Source of the DNA: Pezicula radicicola
Lineage: Eukaryota > Ascomycota > Leotiomycetes > Helotiales > Dermateaceae
NCBI GenBank assembly: GCA_003008705.1
Contig: PDUO01000082.1
Span: 62,001-126,000 of the forward strand
Length of the DNA: 64,000 nucleotides
Direction of reading: 5' to 3'
Position numbers and translations under genes: made by a program
The notes under the pieces: model-generated
The model's database searches: none
The model's input: only the letters and a program-made list of their open reading frames with translations
Told to the model about the DNA's origin: nothing
Part shown: positions 34,505 through 47,239 of the stretch, one piece after another
Numbering within the stretch: the stretch's first letter is position 1
Layout: every line of letters starts with the position of its first letter

Positions 34505-35788
34505 CTTTGCACAACTCAACTGTGGTACTGAGTGAAGATGGTATAGGTCTTAACTATGTGGAAAAGTCTCGGTAGAAAGTCTTGGAATCAAGTATTGAAG
34601 TATAGACAGCGACTAGATTACTGATGAATTGTTGTTTATCATGATAGAAGGGCAATTCCAAGATGTATTTATGTCTTTTCTTTGGACTTAAGCATATGGA
34701 ATCTTATCGATGATGCTCAGCCTTACCGTAACTGCAAAGTCTTTTCGCAACGGGGCTCAGCTTTGCTACGCGCGTGTAACATATACTGAGACTCGTCCAC
34801 TGCCCCTTCGCATGGCTTATCCATTGGAGGAACTATGAGGTGCTCTAAATATTCGAATACTAACACCCGGTTATTGCTGCCGTTGATTTTCCCTAGCGCG
34901 GGTAAACCTTTCATCGTTTATTTGACATCATCTCCCCAATTGATGACAGTTCTGACATCCGAAAGATGAGATCTCAAACTTGATATCGCTGGGCGTCACA
35001 GTACAGTAGCGATTTCCAAAGTAGGTTTTCTTTCGCAAGCCCAAACAATTAGTATAACACCTCCTGATGATGATTACTGGGCTAAGCGATGCGCGGTGTT
35101 CGCTGTCCGTAGTCTCCGAATTGTTTCCCGTAATCTCCGAATGTTTGTACTTGTTCAGCCTTGCCTGATAACAAAAAATTGTGCGATTGGCCATTAGGGG
35201 GGGTGAGTGGCTGGAAAACCCCGTGCGATTGGCCATCAGGGTCTGAGCCTTGTGTAAAGATGGATCAGATAGTGGCTTGGAAAACCTCGTGCGATTGGTC
35301 ACCAGGGGGGGTCTCGCGTAAATATGGGATTGCGAGGATCATGGAATGGGATGGCATATTCGGAAAAAGTCAAAACCCCAGTGACAGGTGGTAAGGTAAG
35401 TCTTGGAGGAAAGAGGTCAAAGCATCTACGATGTACTTTGTCCTCGTCGACTACTAACTTGGGATATCTAGATGGCATTCAAAAATTTTAATTCTGCCTC
35501 ACACGAAACTCGGCCAAGGATGTGCCCATCTTTAGTGATTGCGAGAAGTCTCATTGTTTGCTTAGTTGGCGTAGATTAAACTACTTATAGTGTATGTCTA
35601 ACGCCGTAAGTGAATATTCCTCAGCCATCTTCTTTCCATTATATCAATAGTTCACATCTTTATCACTTTCTTTGCTGGGCATCAGCACAGTAGATTATTA
35701 CCTACGGCTTCTTCGGTATCTTGCAGTAAGAAGGCTGCAGTCTTGCTGGACTCTTGCTTTGGACGCAATTTAGATTCTTCTAGCTTCC
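34505..35788. promoter_or_regulatory. shared upstream region of O-methyltransferase and FAD monooxygenase, with repeated motif
   Basis: This 1.28-kb interval separates the two divergent starts. Within 35181-35298 the decamer GTGCGATTGG occurs three times (35181, 35223, 35289). Each is followed by a variable CCATCAGGG-like extension, with GGAAAACC just upstream of the second and third. Open frames here (34723-34914, 34928-35302, 35161-35394) are shadows of the repeat and have no motif. Confidence 0.45.
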
Positions 35789-37658
35789 ATGGAGAACATA
35801 GACCTAGTAGTTATTGGTGCAGGTTAGTCCCATTGAGCTCCTATTGACCAACAGCTGCCGTTAGCCGAGATAGTAAGGGAGAAATATTTGCTGATACTCT
35901 TTATTTTAATTAGGATGGCACGGACTAGCTGCCGCAAAGACTTATAGTGAGGTTAACCCCTCAGCTAAGGTCGTCGTACTTGATTCAGCAGCAACCATTG
36001 GCGGAGTGTGGGCCAAACACCGACTCTATCCTGGCTTGAAAACCAACAACTTGTATGGGACCTACGAATACAGCGACTTCCCTATGGATGAAGCTACATA
36101 CGGAGTAAAATCTGGCGAGCACATCCCTGGCCAGGTCGTTCATGAATATCTCCGAAATTACGCAGAGAAATTCAAATTCCACGATCGAATTCGCTTCAAT
36201 ACGAAGGTTGAGACAGTAGAGCGTACAGACTCTGGCTCGTGGATAATTACCAGTGTCCCAAGTGGCAGCAGCAGCGGCAATGACGTTGTGCAAAAACCAG
36301 TTCTCCATGCACAAAAGCTAGTTGTAGCCACTGGTCTGACATCACAACCGTTCGTACCTGATTTTATGGGAAGTGCATCGTTTGAAGCTCCAATCTTTCA
36401 CTGCAGATATCTCCGAGACCATGAGGATACAGTATACAAGACGGCGAACAGCGTTGTCGTCTTCGGTGGCACCAAATCTGCCTGGGATGCTGCTTACGCT
36501 TACGCAGCTGCAAATGTCACCGTTCACTGGGTTATTCGAAAGTCTGGCCACGGCCCGATCTGGATGGCTCCACCTCATGTCACCCCGTTCAAGCGATGGC
36601 TTGAGAAGTTGGTGACCACCCGGCTCTTGATGTGGTTTAGCCCATGTATCTGGGGGGATTATGATGGCTTCGGGGGCATGAGGAGACTGTTACATGGCAC
36701 GATATTAGGGCGATGGTTAGTGGCTATATTCTGGCGAATCCTTGCCCATGATGTCGTCTCGCGGAACGGTTATGACAACCACCCTGAGACACAGAAGTTG
36801 AAGCCCTGGATTAACGTCTTCTGGGTCGCGACCTCATTGAGCATCCTCAACTACCCGACCGACTTCTTCGAGTTCGTCAGAAATGGACAGATCAAAGTCC
36901 ATGTCTCTGATATCTCTCATCTCTCTTCGAAGACTGTCCATCTGTCATCAGGCGATACCTTGGAAACCGATGCTCTAATCTGCTCCACTGGATGGAAATA
37001 CCGCCCAGCTATCAAGTTTCTCCCTGATGGCATAGATGCACGTATAGGTCTCCCATACCACTCTGAAATGCCAGAGGATGAACTAGTCAAGAAAGCCGAC
37101 AAAGAGATTCTCAACCGATTCCCGAGTCTAAAGTCGCAGCCGGATGACATCCCCCACTTCAAACCGTTGACTAGTGATGAGCCCACAACATCACTGAACC
37201 GGCCATACAGAATGTACCGCTTCATGGCCCCGCCTGCAATTATTCAAGAGAGAACGATAGCATTCAGTGGAGTAGTCCAGTCCATAAATACCCCACTGCT
37301 TGCCCAAACTCAGGCACTATGGTTGACAGCATATCTGGATGGTAAGCTGTCGGTGGATCTAAGAACCCCCGAGCAGCGATCGGATAGCAAAATAACCATT
37401 GAAGATAGTGTTAAGTGGGAGGCGATATTGCAGAGCCGATTCGGGAAGTGGCGGTATCCAGGTGGCAATGGGCCGAGATACGCTGATTTCGTGTTCGATG
37501 GCATTCCATACATTGATATGTTGTTGAAAGACCTAGGTTTAAAGAGTCACAGAAAAAATGGGCTTCTCGCCGAGTGCTTTGAGCCCTATGGCGCCTCTGA
37601 CTACCGGGGCTTGGTGGATGAATGGAGAGCAAAGGGGTCAGAAATAGTAGCTTCTTAG
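35789..37658 (+). CDS. FAD/NADPH-dependent monooxygenase (FMO/Baeyer-Villiger-like, secondary-metabolism type)
   Basis: An intact 592-aa flavoprotein in two exons, 35789-35822 and 35914-37658, with a 91-nt intron inside the FAD motif. Splicing gives VVIGAGWHGLAAAKTY, the N-terminal GxGxxG at about residues 10-15. GGVWAKHRLYPGL and YEYSDFPM follow, as in fungal FAD monooxygenases. The second Rossmann motif is degenerate: VVVFGGTKSAWDAAYAYA (about 190) has GGTKSA in place of GxGxxG/A, but this form recurs in cluster enzymes of this subgroup as far as I recall. ICSTGWKYRPAI is the C-terminal ATG-type motif. The reaction is hydroxylation or oxygen insertion using NADPH; the substrate is unknown. 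It is divergent from the O-methyltransferase. Confidence 0.88.
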
Positions 37659-38284
37659 ATTTGACTGGGGCAAAGGGTTTAAATGATGTCTAGTAGGGTG
37701 AATTAAATCGAACTCGTTTGCAAAAGAGTAACCCATCAATCTTAACAACATAGCACCCACACCTTGTTAGACTTAGCATAGTCTGTGTTTTAATCTTACC
37801 CCTATTATTACGGGATGGCGTAGTACTATCTTGTATTAAAAGTAAAAAGCAGAGAGCGAATTCTTTTAACCACTTATACTATATATTTAAGTATTCTATA
37901 ATACTATTGTAGATATTGTTAATCCTCTATACGTATTCTATTTTATTTTAGTATCGTAGAGGGAATATATCTAGATTAAGTATTTCTAGGGATTTTTGTA
38001 AATGTATATTTTGCTCTCAAAAAATAAAGTAATGTAACTTACCTTACTCCGTAGAATTCTAGAACTAAAAAAGTTAAGAACTCCTTTTCTATTATTAAAG
38101 AGGGAAATTACTCATTTTTCTAAAGAAAAAGATGTTTTCTACTATACTTCTTACTTTTATATTCGAAATAATATTCTAGTAGAACCCTTTTTTGTTTTGA
38201 TATAAGATGGCCCTTGGCCGTCCTGTACTATTATACGCTAATAATAGGGGCTGCTTCATATCAAATATAGGTTTATAGGCCCGC
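37659..38284. other. AT-rich 3' flank
   Basis: The sequence after the monooxygenase stop is AT-rich with TATATTTAAG-type words and no open frame of note. It leads directly into the MITE. Confidence 0.5.
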
Positions 38285-38584
38285 TACGGAGATTGCGGTC
38301 GAAGGTCATGCGAATACAGGCTTCGTAGCCTATAGCTACAGCGTCCTCTAATAGGCAAATAGCCACTCTCGTTACAGGGGATTTATGGCGCTTATACGCT
38401 AAAGGCAGGATATTATAGGGCCTTTAAGCGAAACTCTACTAGGGGCAGCTTGTAGGGCAACTATAGTGCTTAATCACTAAGCGGTCGAGCCCTATAGGCT
38501 CCTTAGGCGGTTCTATAGGCCCTAAGCCCTAAGCTATAGGCTTTATACCCTGTATTCGCATGACTTTGGACCAGAACCTCCGTA
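38285..38584. mobile_element. about 296-bp Tc1/mariner-like MITE with TA target duplication
   Basis: The left end reads TA-CGGAGATTGCGGTCGAAGG; the right end, inverted, reads TA-CGGAGGTTCTGGTCCAAAG. Both continue with TCATGCGAATACAGG, so the arms match at about 29 of 34 positions, and both are bounded by TA. The inside is full of CCTATAGG/GGCCTAT-type palindromic words and encodes nothing. A related terminus lies at 5768 between the two regulators. TA duplication suggests Tc1/mariner mobilisation; the family assignment is inference. Confidence 0.7.
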
Positions 38585-38660
38585 TAGCTTCTCAAATCCA
38601 ACACACCTCAACGGATAGCGGTTACAAGTGATGCTTTGCTTTAAATTGGTTCTGCATCAC

Positions 38661-40369
38661 TTAGATATCCGGGATGCTATCTACAATGTTCTTAGGATCA
38701 ATATGAAAAGCTTTCATCATCTCCTCCCGTACCATCGCAAGATCTAGCTTTGCAATCTTCTCGTTTAAAATCCGGCTTCTTTGGACAACTTCCTTCGCGA
38801 CATCGTTCCACTCCAAGCTCTGGCTCTGTCCTCCCACCCATCTCCTGTAGTCTTCAGCAACTTGAACTCTATCTAACTTCCCACCCTCCTTCCTCACTAA
38901 CCCATCTACAATCGTCATTACTATATCCTCGGTCGAGCTATGCAACACCACCGCCGCGACAGGGTCTCTCTGTGCAGCTGCCACCATTCCTGGACTCAGT
39001 GCATCGAAAACCACTATATCCGCCAACTTTCCTACATTTAGACTCCCAATCTTGGCCTCCATCCCCACAGCCCTAGCACCCGCGATCGTCCCGAGGTTAA
39101 AGGCCTCCTCGACCGTTTTATAAATCGTGCTCGGGGCCTTCCCTGCATCCACAAATTGCTGACTGTGCGTGTTGCGGGAGGTCTGCAGTAGTAGCCGCAT
39201 CTCAGCTGGTATGGAGGCGCTTGTGACCGTATGGCAGTCGATCCCGAGGGACGAATGAGACTGAATATTGAGGGACGAGGAAAAAGCAACAGGGTTTCCC
39301 ATGCCCATCTGAAGCTCTGTTGATGGCGTGCTGGAGACGTGGGCGTTACACTTCTTGACAAGTGCCGCGTCAGATTGTGTTGCGAATGAGGCGTGCGAAA
39401 AGAGAATAGACTCATCCAAGAGATTGTAGGAGGCAAGCTGGGCAATACGGGAGTTCTCGCCTGGAGGGAGGGAGTATTAGCTAGATGTTGGTGGATTTTA
39501 GGAGCAATAGACGAATCAGGGTGGTAGAAGGAAAGAAAGAGATGATGGGCTTACCAAAGAGAGCACTCCGTGCGTAGTGGGAGGTAATTAGTTTGATGCC
39601 CAGTGCCTTGACTTTCACCAGAAGTTCGATGATCTTCTCTTTCGACAGGAAGAAGCCGTCAAAGCCAAAACCAAGCTCGACGCGCCCGTTACCAAAAGGG
39701 GCTTGTCCGGCCAGATTTTCCAGAGTCTGTATGACCCAGTCGGGTAGCAGATCCTGATTCATGGCGAATGGACTCCAGGAGTCGAGTCTTGATGTTGGAG
39801 TATAGCAAAATACAGAGCGTAGACCAGAAGATACTGTTGCTGCAATAGCGGCTTGGGCTAAAAGGAGTCAGTATTGAGGTCGTATGATATTATGAGGGAG
39901 AGGCAGACAATGCTCTGGCGAGTAGTTCATGTGTGCATGGTCGACGACGGTCGTTGTACCGGCATTGAGGCTCTCTAAACAGCCGCTAAGTTGAGCCCAG
40001 AAAATATCGGTAGCTGTATGGTTCGAGGACTGGAGATTTCCTATGTCCAGCTTATCCATCAATTTTTCTTAATACACGTTGCGTTTACATACCTGAATAC
40101 ATATAGTCAAGTAGGAGCTCATTCGCGTGGCGGCCCTTCAAAAGTGTCTGCCATAGGTGATGGTGAGTATCAATGAACCCCGGACACAGGATCTTTTCTG
40201 TGCAATCGATGATTTCTGTATCTGGTGAAGCCTGAATGTTGGGTGCGATCTCATGAATCAGGTTGCCTTTGATCAAAAGGTCTGCCTGGATCGGGATCAC
40301 TTTATCATTCGCTCCATGTGTAAGGACAAGGCCTCCTCTAAGAAGGATGGTAGCTGAATGGGAAGCCAT
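38661..40369 (-). CDS. amidohydrolase-superfamily deaminase/chlorohydrolase (ATZ/TRZ, cytosine-deaminase-like)
   Basis: An intact 503-aa metallohydrolase. Exons: 40369-40093, 40040-39909, 39857-39555 and 39460-38661 with in-phase introns of 52, 51 and 94 nt. It opens with the small beta-sandwich of amidohydrolases and CPGFIDTHHHLWQ (about 69-81), whose HxH binds the metal. TTTVVDHAHMNYSPEH follows. SHYARS supplies a further His and FSHAS and IDCHTVTS are candidate ligand or substrate segments, while GSLNVGKLADIVVFD is the typical C-terminal sandwich strand. The frame extends to 40525 but passes through a (TA)n tract, so ATG 40369 is taken. The family deaminates or dechlorinates N-heterocycles such as guanine, cytosine or triazines; the substrate is not readable. 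It is divergent from a Zn2Cys6 gene. Confidence 0.88.
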
Positions 40370-41170
40370 CGGCAATAGGGATTCGCAGTAGGACTTGACT
40401 TCCAACTCAATTTTGGGGTTTAAATATTCTAATATATATATATATATATATTCGCCACCGCTACAGAGAGCTATAGATGCGTTACGTCCGAGAACGTGAA
40501 GTGATATACTACGGCCATCTTTCACTAGGTACTGCCCAAGTTAACCAGTCTTTGAATGTTTTACCTATTGTCTCAGGTTTGTTAAGGTTAACTTCCCCAC
40601 CTTAGAACTGTGTACACCTATTGTTATCTTGGCTATGACACGAGCAATCATTAGGGAGAATCAGGTTTACAGAATACAATAGATCAGATCTATCAAACAC
40701 ACGCCGACAGTGCCGCCGCCTCCCAGACAATCTGGAGGCGTAAGCAAAACTACGTTGCACGCATGAAATACGTCATCCGGCTTCTTGAAACCACTTTCGC
40801 GGCGCACGTTTATTTCTTGCGATTTTTTATGATGGCTCATCCAACTGCTCGCTACAGAGTAGAAGCAAGATTGGATGCTGCCATTCAGGTTTGTTGACTT
40901 TAACCGCTGTCCACCTCGCTTCGCTACCCACCTCGCTTCGCTAACCACTTAATCTGCCTTCCCACTTCTTCGACGATTAATGTTGAAACAGAATCTCGCG
41001 ACCCGAAACAACACAGGCACAGCATTAAATAGAGATTTGGAATACAGATTTTGTCTCCAAGGGAAGAGTTTTCTCTTCCAGAATTACAAACGGGTGATAT
41101 TTCCACGTAGCTATTATTTGTTTTCTAAACAAGTTCGCCACTGAGAGGTGTGCATACCGATACAGCAATA
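40370..41170. promoter_or_regulatory. shared upstream region of amidohydrolase and Zn2Cys6 regulator
   Basis: An 801-bp divergent interval. It includes a (TA)n microsatellite at about 40432-40452. Around 40905-40950 there is a direct repeat of ACCTCGCTTCGCTA followed by ACC (two adjacent copies). Open frames here carry no motif. Confidence 0.5.
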
Positions 41171-42937
41171 ATGAGCAACAGAAGTAGGCCATCACGAGGA
41201 TGTTTTATGTGTAGGACTCGTCGCATCAAGGTATGGAAGCAATCTTGAGTAATGCGGATCTCCTCGAACCTCAAGATAGTAGAAGATATTTAACGAATGG
41301 CAGCTAATGATGTGTATGTAGTGTGATGGGGTAAAACCACACTGCAAGAATTGTCAGAAATGCAACCGCCAGTGTCCAGGATATCCAAATGATCTCGACC
41401 CAAAGTCTCGTGATATATCCAAAGTTACAGAAAGGAGATTTCTTCGATCAGCACACACACGGAGCTCTGACTCGCCGACGTCAATTCCTCAGTCGTTAAC
41501 TGTACCTATTGATCAGCAATCCTCTTGTTTCTTTGTCTCTAACTTTGTGCTTGCCCCACATCAAGCCACAATAAGAGAAGGCTATATGCATTTTTTGATA
41601 CCGATGCTCGAAGCTGAGGACCCGAAGTCGCATCTCTCTGTAGCCTTTTCCGCCGTTTCTCTGGCGGCTTTGGGTAACAAGTGGAATGCGAAGGCTCTTT
41701 TGTGGAGAGCCACTAGTCTGTATACGATAGCCTTGCAAAAAATCAACTTGGCCCTTTGTAATGAAGATCTGACATCGCTTGACTCGACTATAGCAACGGT
41801 CTTCTTATTAGGAATCTTTGAGGTGATATGTCATCTCATCCCGGCTCACTCACTGCATTTTAACTAACTTCCACCAGGGATTGACTTCACCGCGAGTGTC
41901 GGCCATGATCTCCCACATTGATAGAGCTATAACTCTTTTCAAGTTGCGTGGAGAGCAGCAGCTCGAAACGCCAGTCTCCCGTCAGCTCTTCCTCGTAATA
42001 CGGCAGCAAATGGTAAGGCGCACAGTGCAACTCTGTTTCGAAAGTGCAATGCTGAATTTTATCGCAGACCGTGAATTGTATGGGCCTTTCGAAAGCCCCT
42101 AAATTTGGAGTAGACTGGTGGATGAAGATGGCCGGGGAAGATGATTTCGAGAAGGTTGTAGCGGGTCTGAATCTCAAAGTGGCAGAGCTTCAAGAAGATT
42201 GCAACGAGATTCTTACGGCTGCACCGCACACGCCTGGCAATTTCGAGAAAGTCTTGAAGCTGAAGCAACGAGCTGAAGCTTTAGAGCACATGTACCTTGA
42301 TTGGTCTAAATCTCCACCTGAAATATGGCAATACAGGGCCATGGCATGGGCCGATCGTGTACGGGATGCAGAGCTCGCCACTGCAAATGTCTATCCCGGG
42401 AAGGTTGACATGTATGGGGACATATGTATAGCAAATACGTGGAACTTATCCAGAGTTTCGCGACTATTAGCATCGGCGATTGTTCTTCGATGTACCGCCT
42501 GGTTATACGCTCCAGAAGACTATAGGGTCACGCCTGAATATGCGAAAGCGTCTCGACTTGGGGCTGACTTGATAAGTGACATTATTGCCAGCGTTCCTTA
42601 TTTTTGTGGCTGGCGTCATAGACATGGCGCAGGACCCAATGACCTTTTGGACCTCGATTTTAAGGATGATTATGGCAGGTCAACGAGAGGGCTTGCAGGC
42701 ATGTTCCTCCTCTGGCCGCTACTCATTGCTGTAAGCTCTGATTTTGCTACGGATCCACAACGCAAGTGGCTTCAAGGGAGGCTCTTCGTAATCCCAAAAT
42801 GTATGGGTGTGAACCAAGTCGGCGAGTATTCAAAGGCAAGCGATGTGTCCTCCGTGGTACATAGAATCTTAATAATTGTAGATATAGGTCGAAGCCCGCC
42901 TACCCTCTATGTTACTGCAAAAAGGTACCTTGGATAG
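41171..42937 (+). CDS. Zn2Cys6 transcription factor
   Basis: A regulator of about 526 aa. Exons 41171-41230, 41322-41822, 41878-42070 and 42111-42937. As in the factor at 6210, the first intron splits the zinc cluster: CFMCRTRRIK joins CDGVKPHCKNCQKCNRQC, giving six canonical cysteines plus one extra. CPGYPNDLDPKSRD follows. The C-terminal part resembles fungal TF domain 2 (SAVSLAALGNKW, GLAGMFLLWPL). The 40-nt intron at 42071-42110 has GT..AG ends and restores the frame, but it is very short. A single-base frameshift near 42090-42105 reading through to KFGVDWWMKM is the alternative, which would make the gene a recent pseudogene. Divergence from the amidohydrolase suggests it controls that gene. 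Confidence 0.75.
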
Positions 42938-45900
42938 TAGTTCGCAAGTAGTAACTACCCCTTTAACGGCTAGCGCGTGCGACTTTTAGTGTAGTAGGGG
43001 TAAGCGAGCTGGTTAGAGATGTAGATTTACTCTATTTTATAATATATGTTGGATAGGCACAATAAGTGGGAAGCAACATATGGGTGGCAATTAGTGGTAT
43101 TATGTGCTATGTAGAAGCTAGAGTGCCAGAATGGGCCTACTTGTAGTAGGACGATCACATGACTATTCCTATATATTTATTGAATTCAACAATATATATT
43201 TTTAGCTCTCTTTGGTTTTTTATAAGAACGTTATAAATAAATAATCTTATATATATATAATTCTTTTATATATTATGAAGTAATAATAATAAAAATACCT
43301 TAGAGAGAATAAAAAATTTAAAAAATTATATCTATTTACTTTACTTATATTAATACACTTTATAGTTATCTTTATAATTAGAAAAATTAAAACTATAAGT
43401 AAAAAATACTTGTTATTAATCTTATTTAATTTCTATTATAAAAAAGTTATAAATTTAGTATTCTTACTATTAAAACCTCTTTTAAGGGATGGATCTAGAG
43501 AAGAAGGATAGAGGCGACTAGAGGTGGGATCTAGGATACTGTAGAAGACAAAGATAAAGAAGAAGAGGAGGAGTAGGAAGAGCAAGAGGAAGAGCAAAAG
43601 AAAAATAGGGAAGAAAGTATCATAGCCATGTCTTTTCTTCGACTGTTTAACTCTATTATTAATATCTGCCTTACTCACACCGTCTCGCACCAAATACGTA
43701 GAAGATGTCGGATGCTTCGAGCATTTTAAAACATATAACTTGTGCCGGCCGTCCTTTATGTATATCGAAAGTCCTTCCAGTATTAAAGATACACAGTACC
43801 TATTGAGCTTCGAACTAGTGGAAATTGCATATGCATAAAATGAGTGAATTGCGAGTACTGGCCGTCTAGAAAAGAGGCTGACTAGTAGGTTTTATATACA
43901 GAGTGGGAGGCATCGTAAAAGGCCCGAATGCCATACAAAATGGGCTATTTTGGATGTATGAAGCTTCCGTGGATTGCTTTACGCATACAAGACAATTCCA
44001 TACCATGCGAGAGACAAAATGAAGATATATTTGGTGCCATAGTTTCAATATATAAATCACGTGATCTCCAGGCAACAGTACCCGCATCATCCCCCTAGCA
44101 GATTCAATTGTCTTAGTGCTAAAATTGTAGGTTTGTATTTTAATACATTTAGTAGGATGAATCTTTTATAGTGGATAGAGACAGAGGGGATAAAGCTAGT
44201 CCGAAAAATAAGATTTCCGTCGAGTATTAATTCTAATGCGCCTTCAATGTCTCGTAAAGCCAAACCGTTAGTCTAGTAACAAAAAAATAAATACGTATAT
44301 TGTATATAGAGTGTAAAAGTAACATTCGAGATTAGTGGAATCTTTTAGGATCTTTACTAGATAGGACTTGGAGGAGCTAGACGTTAGCCTGGTTGGTATG
44401 CTTTGAAGTGACTGGTAGATCTATACGAATGACTAATTCTTAACTTAGCTGATATATTTCAATTCTTAAAGCTAAAGCTTTGAGAGTTGATATATCTATC
44501 ATATGACGTACCTCGGAAATGAATTTTACAACTAAATATATATATATATATATATATAGACTTTGCGTGAGTTTTAAGAAAAGCTCTGGGCTCTTAAAGG
44601 GAAGGGCTGGCGGCTCTTTAAGGGTCCACTTACTCAAAGCCTCCGACAAGGTCTATTGTGTCTATATTAGCATTTAGAGGGACTCCCTCTAAGGGGGTTT
44701 ATACGAGTAGAGTTATATAAACTCGAGTCGAGATTGTGCGTGCTGCTAGTACTAGACTCAGTGATTACCTTGCGGAAGGCGGAGGCGCCTAGGAGCATCA
44801 GGCCAAGGTATGTAGCTTTCTATTAAAGCAAAGGCAAAAGTCGATAAATTAGGACTTGGAGTTGTACTACTAAAAGAGCCAGAGCGAAGAAAGAAAGACA
44901 TTAGATACAGTAGAATACTCACTGCACATAGAGGAACCATGTATCTCGTCTGGCTTGAGAGTAACCTCTTAGAAAAGTACCTGCAAGGATGCAGGTAACT
45001 GGCTTGTTGATGTTTAACGTAGGGTTATTGACAAGCTGTTAGATAGGAGATATCGATCTGGATCAAAAGAGGAAGAACACGAGTTAGACCCGTATAGAGG
45101 ATACGGTCCTGGAGTTTTCTTAGGTATAGTTACCTAGGACAGCTAAGAGATATAGTACATATAGTAGAGTAGGTGTTGTACTTATAGTTCCAGAAAGTTG
45201 TGGTAGGATGCTTGGGTGCTTAGGAAACGGAAGGTCGGCTAATGATAGTTGTTAGATATCGACGGTAAAGGCTGGAGAAGTGCGATAAAGGAAGGATGGA
45301 TGGATGGCAGTCTACAAGGAATACTGACGATGTGGTAATGAGATGTATTCGAGAAATCGGTGAAAGACTTCATTATTGTATTAGTACAACGCTATGGTGA
45401 ATTGATTCACCTCGTAGAAAGATGAAAAGGTGAGGATTTAATAGGAAAACAGCTCGGTGGCCGCGGATAGCGAAAGGTCTCGTAAACGTATTGTAGATAT
45501 TCTTGGATGCTGTGATAAGTGAAAATAATTAGAAAATGCTAAGGATGCGAGTATATTTAACAAAGTACTCTCTACCAGTTCGTAACAAGCTGGCTTGTAT
45601 AAGTATTAAATGGTCTTTGTTAGTTCTTCGTTAGGTTCCTCGTTCGCAATGTCAGCTCAGCGTAGATGGTGGGTCTGGGGAACTTCTGTTACGCACTACT
45701 TTCCATCAACTGAATTTGTCTGTACAATTTGTACTCGAGATCGCAACACATTCCCCTGCAAGGTTCAAGATACCGATAGTTGTAGCCAAGAGCAAACTAC
45801 CTATCAGTGCAAACATTCCTCACTTCTTGAAAGTCTGTTACGGTCATTGCTTACACTTTTCGTAAAGAAATGCCTGTTTTTGTCTTTTTCGCAAATAATG

Positions 45901-47239
45901 TAACCTGTCTATCATTGAACAGTGTAAAACTGGAGCGATGCATTCAAATTTTTGATACGTGCATGCCTGTTAGCTGTACGGCTTTTCCAACTCTGCTCCT
46001 CCTCTATAGACTCCCTCAAACCCATTAATTTTCAACCCTTGGTGCTTCGAATCCTAAGTGCATTGCCTCTGCAGATCTCAAGCAATATCTGCATATAGTG
46101 TCGCCTTTTTTCGAGCTCGAACTAACTCGAATATCGGTATTTCACACTCGTCATGTTGCAAGCTCAGGAGAGAGCATGAGTGATGGGAAGAAGAAGAATA
46201 CTACACTAGCGCCGGCTGCCACCAAACCCCTCCCCCAGCTGGGCGTCTTTCGTTAGGAGTAGTGTTTAAAGCCAGTAGAAAATTGTGAAGAGAAGAAGTA
46301 GTGGCATTGAGCGTGGATTGGAGCTCGGAAGAGGAAGACCTTATTAAGCGACCGTATTGTTAGGCGACTAGGGCTGAGGCGGGCCTTCTCATTTAAAATG
46401 TCCATGTCAACAGAACTTACCAAAATCGCTAGCAAGACTTCGGAGGGATAATTAGGTAAATGCATCTCTTTATAGATAGTTAGAGTTTAATAGAAGCTGT
46501 AGATCCTTAGATATCTTTCCCTTTCGACAGTTTTCTTAGAAAGGGTAATGTGTAAATTCAGAATAGTCTACTATCGGCGTTTAGAAACAACAATAGTCTC
46601 CATAGTGTATTAGAAGGCTACGAACCAAATCATTCGTTTAGCTAACGATGCACTCGCTTCTACCTCGATCCTACATTTACTAGTAAATCAGATATCAGAG
46701 ATGAAGAGAATACAAAAGTTAGATATAAACAACGGCAAAGGAAAACTGAAAAACTTTTGTATCAAAGATTCTATACTAGCATGCCTAAATATTTCGCTCT
46801 AAGCAGAACCTCCAGTCATCTACAACGTCTATAACTAACCAGCTTGGCCAAATAAAAATCCCTTTAATATCACCACGAAAACTCTACACCTAAAACTCTA
46901 CACCTAATAGAGCCTCCATCGCGGACGTCCGACTCGCGCATAGCCGTCTGCGAACATCGAAGAGACGGTAATTATTACGGTGTCCCAGCGGTAGCACAGT
47001 GCAATCCCATTGGCGGAAAATTCAGACTCCGAATGCACTTACAGGGTATCTTCTCCCTGCATTAGCTATATACCCCGCTCGATAAACTGCTTGACATCAA
47101 CCTCCATCGAAAACACTCTACAGTCCATGAAGAGCGATCGTGGCAGCAGATAGCCAAAGACAAAGTATTAATCCTCTAGAAAAGGCGCTTGCATGATGGC
47201 AGCGTTAGAAGCGGGGTGGGTACTTTGGCCGACTCCTTG
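42938..47239. other. gene-poor, partly AT-rich interval
   Basis: The stretch 43150-43480 is strongly AT-rich and RIP-like. The frame at 43436-43693 is a purine/pyrimidine-biased low-complexity artefact. A (TA)n tract lies at 44537-44560. Short frames at 44758-44940, 45610-45903 and 46253-46465 have no reliable motif; the last begins LPNYPSEVLLAIL, faintly F-box-like. I see no supportable gene, RNA gene or transposase. Confidence 0.5.

Noticed and set aside
43436..43693. Frame encoding a run of Leu/Phe resembling a membrane protein
   Set aside because: It is low-complexity GAA/GAG-rich DNA read on the opposite strand in an AT-rich block.
46253..46465. Possible F-box start (LPNYPSEVLLAIL) on the minus strand
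   Set aside because: Only about 13 suggestive residues in a 70-codon frame; too little to call a gene or relic.
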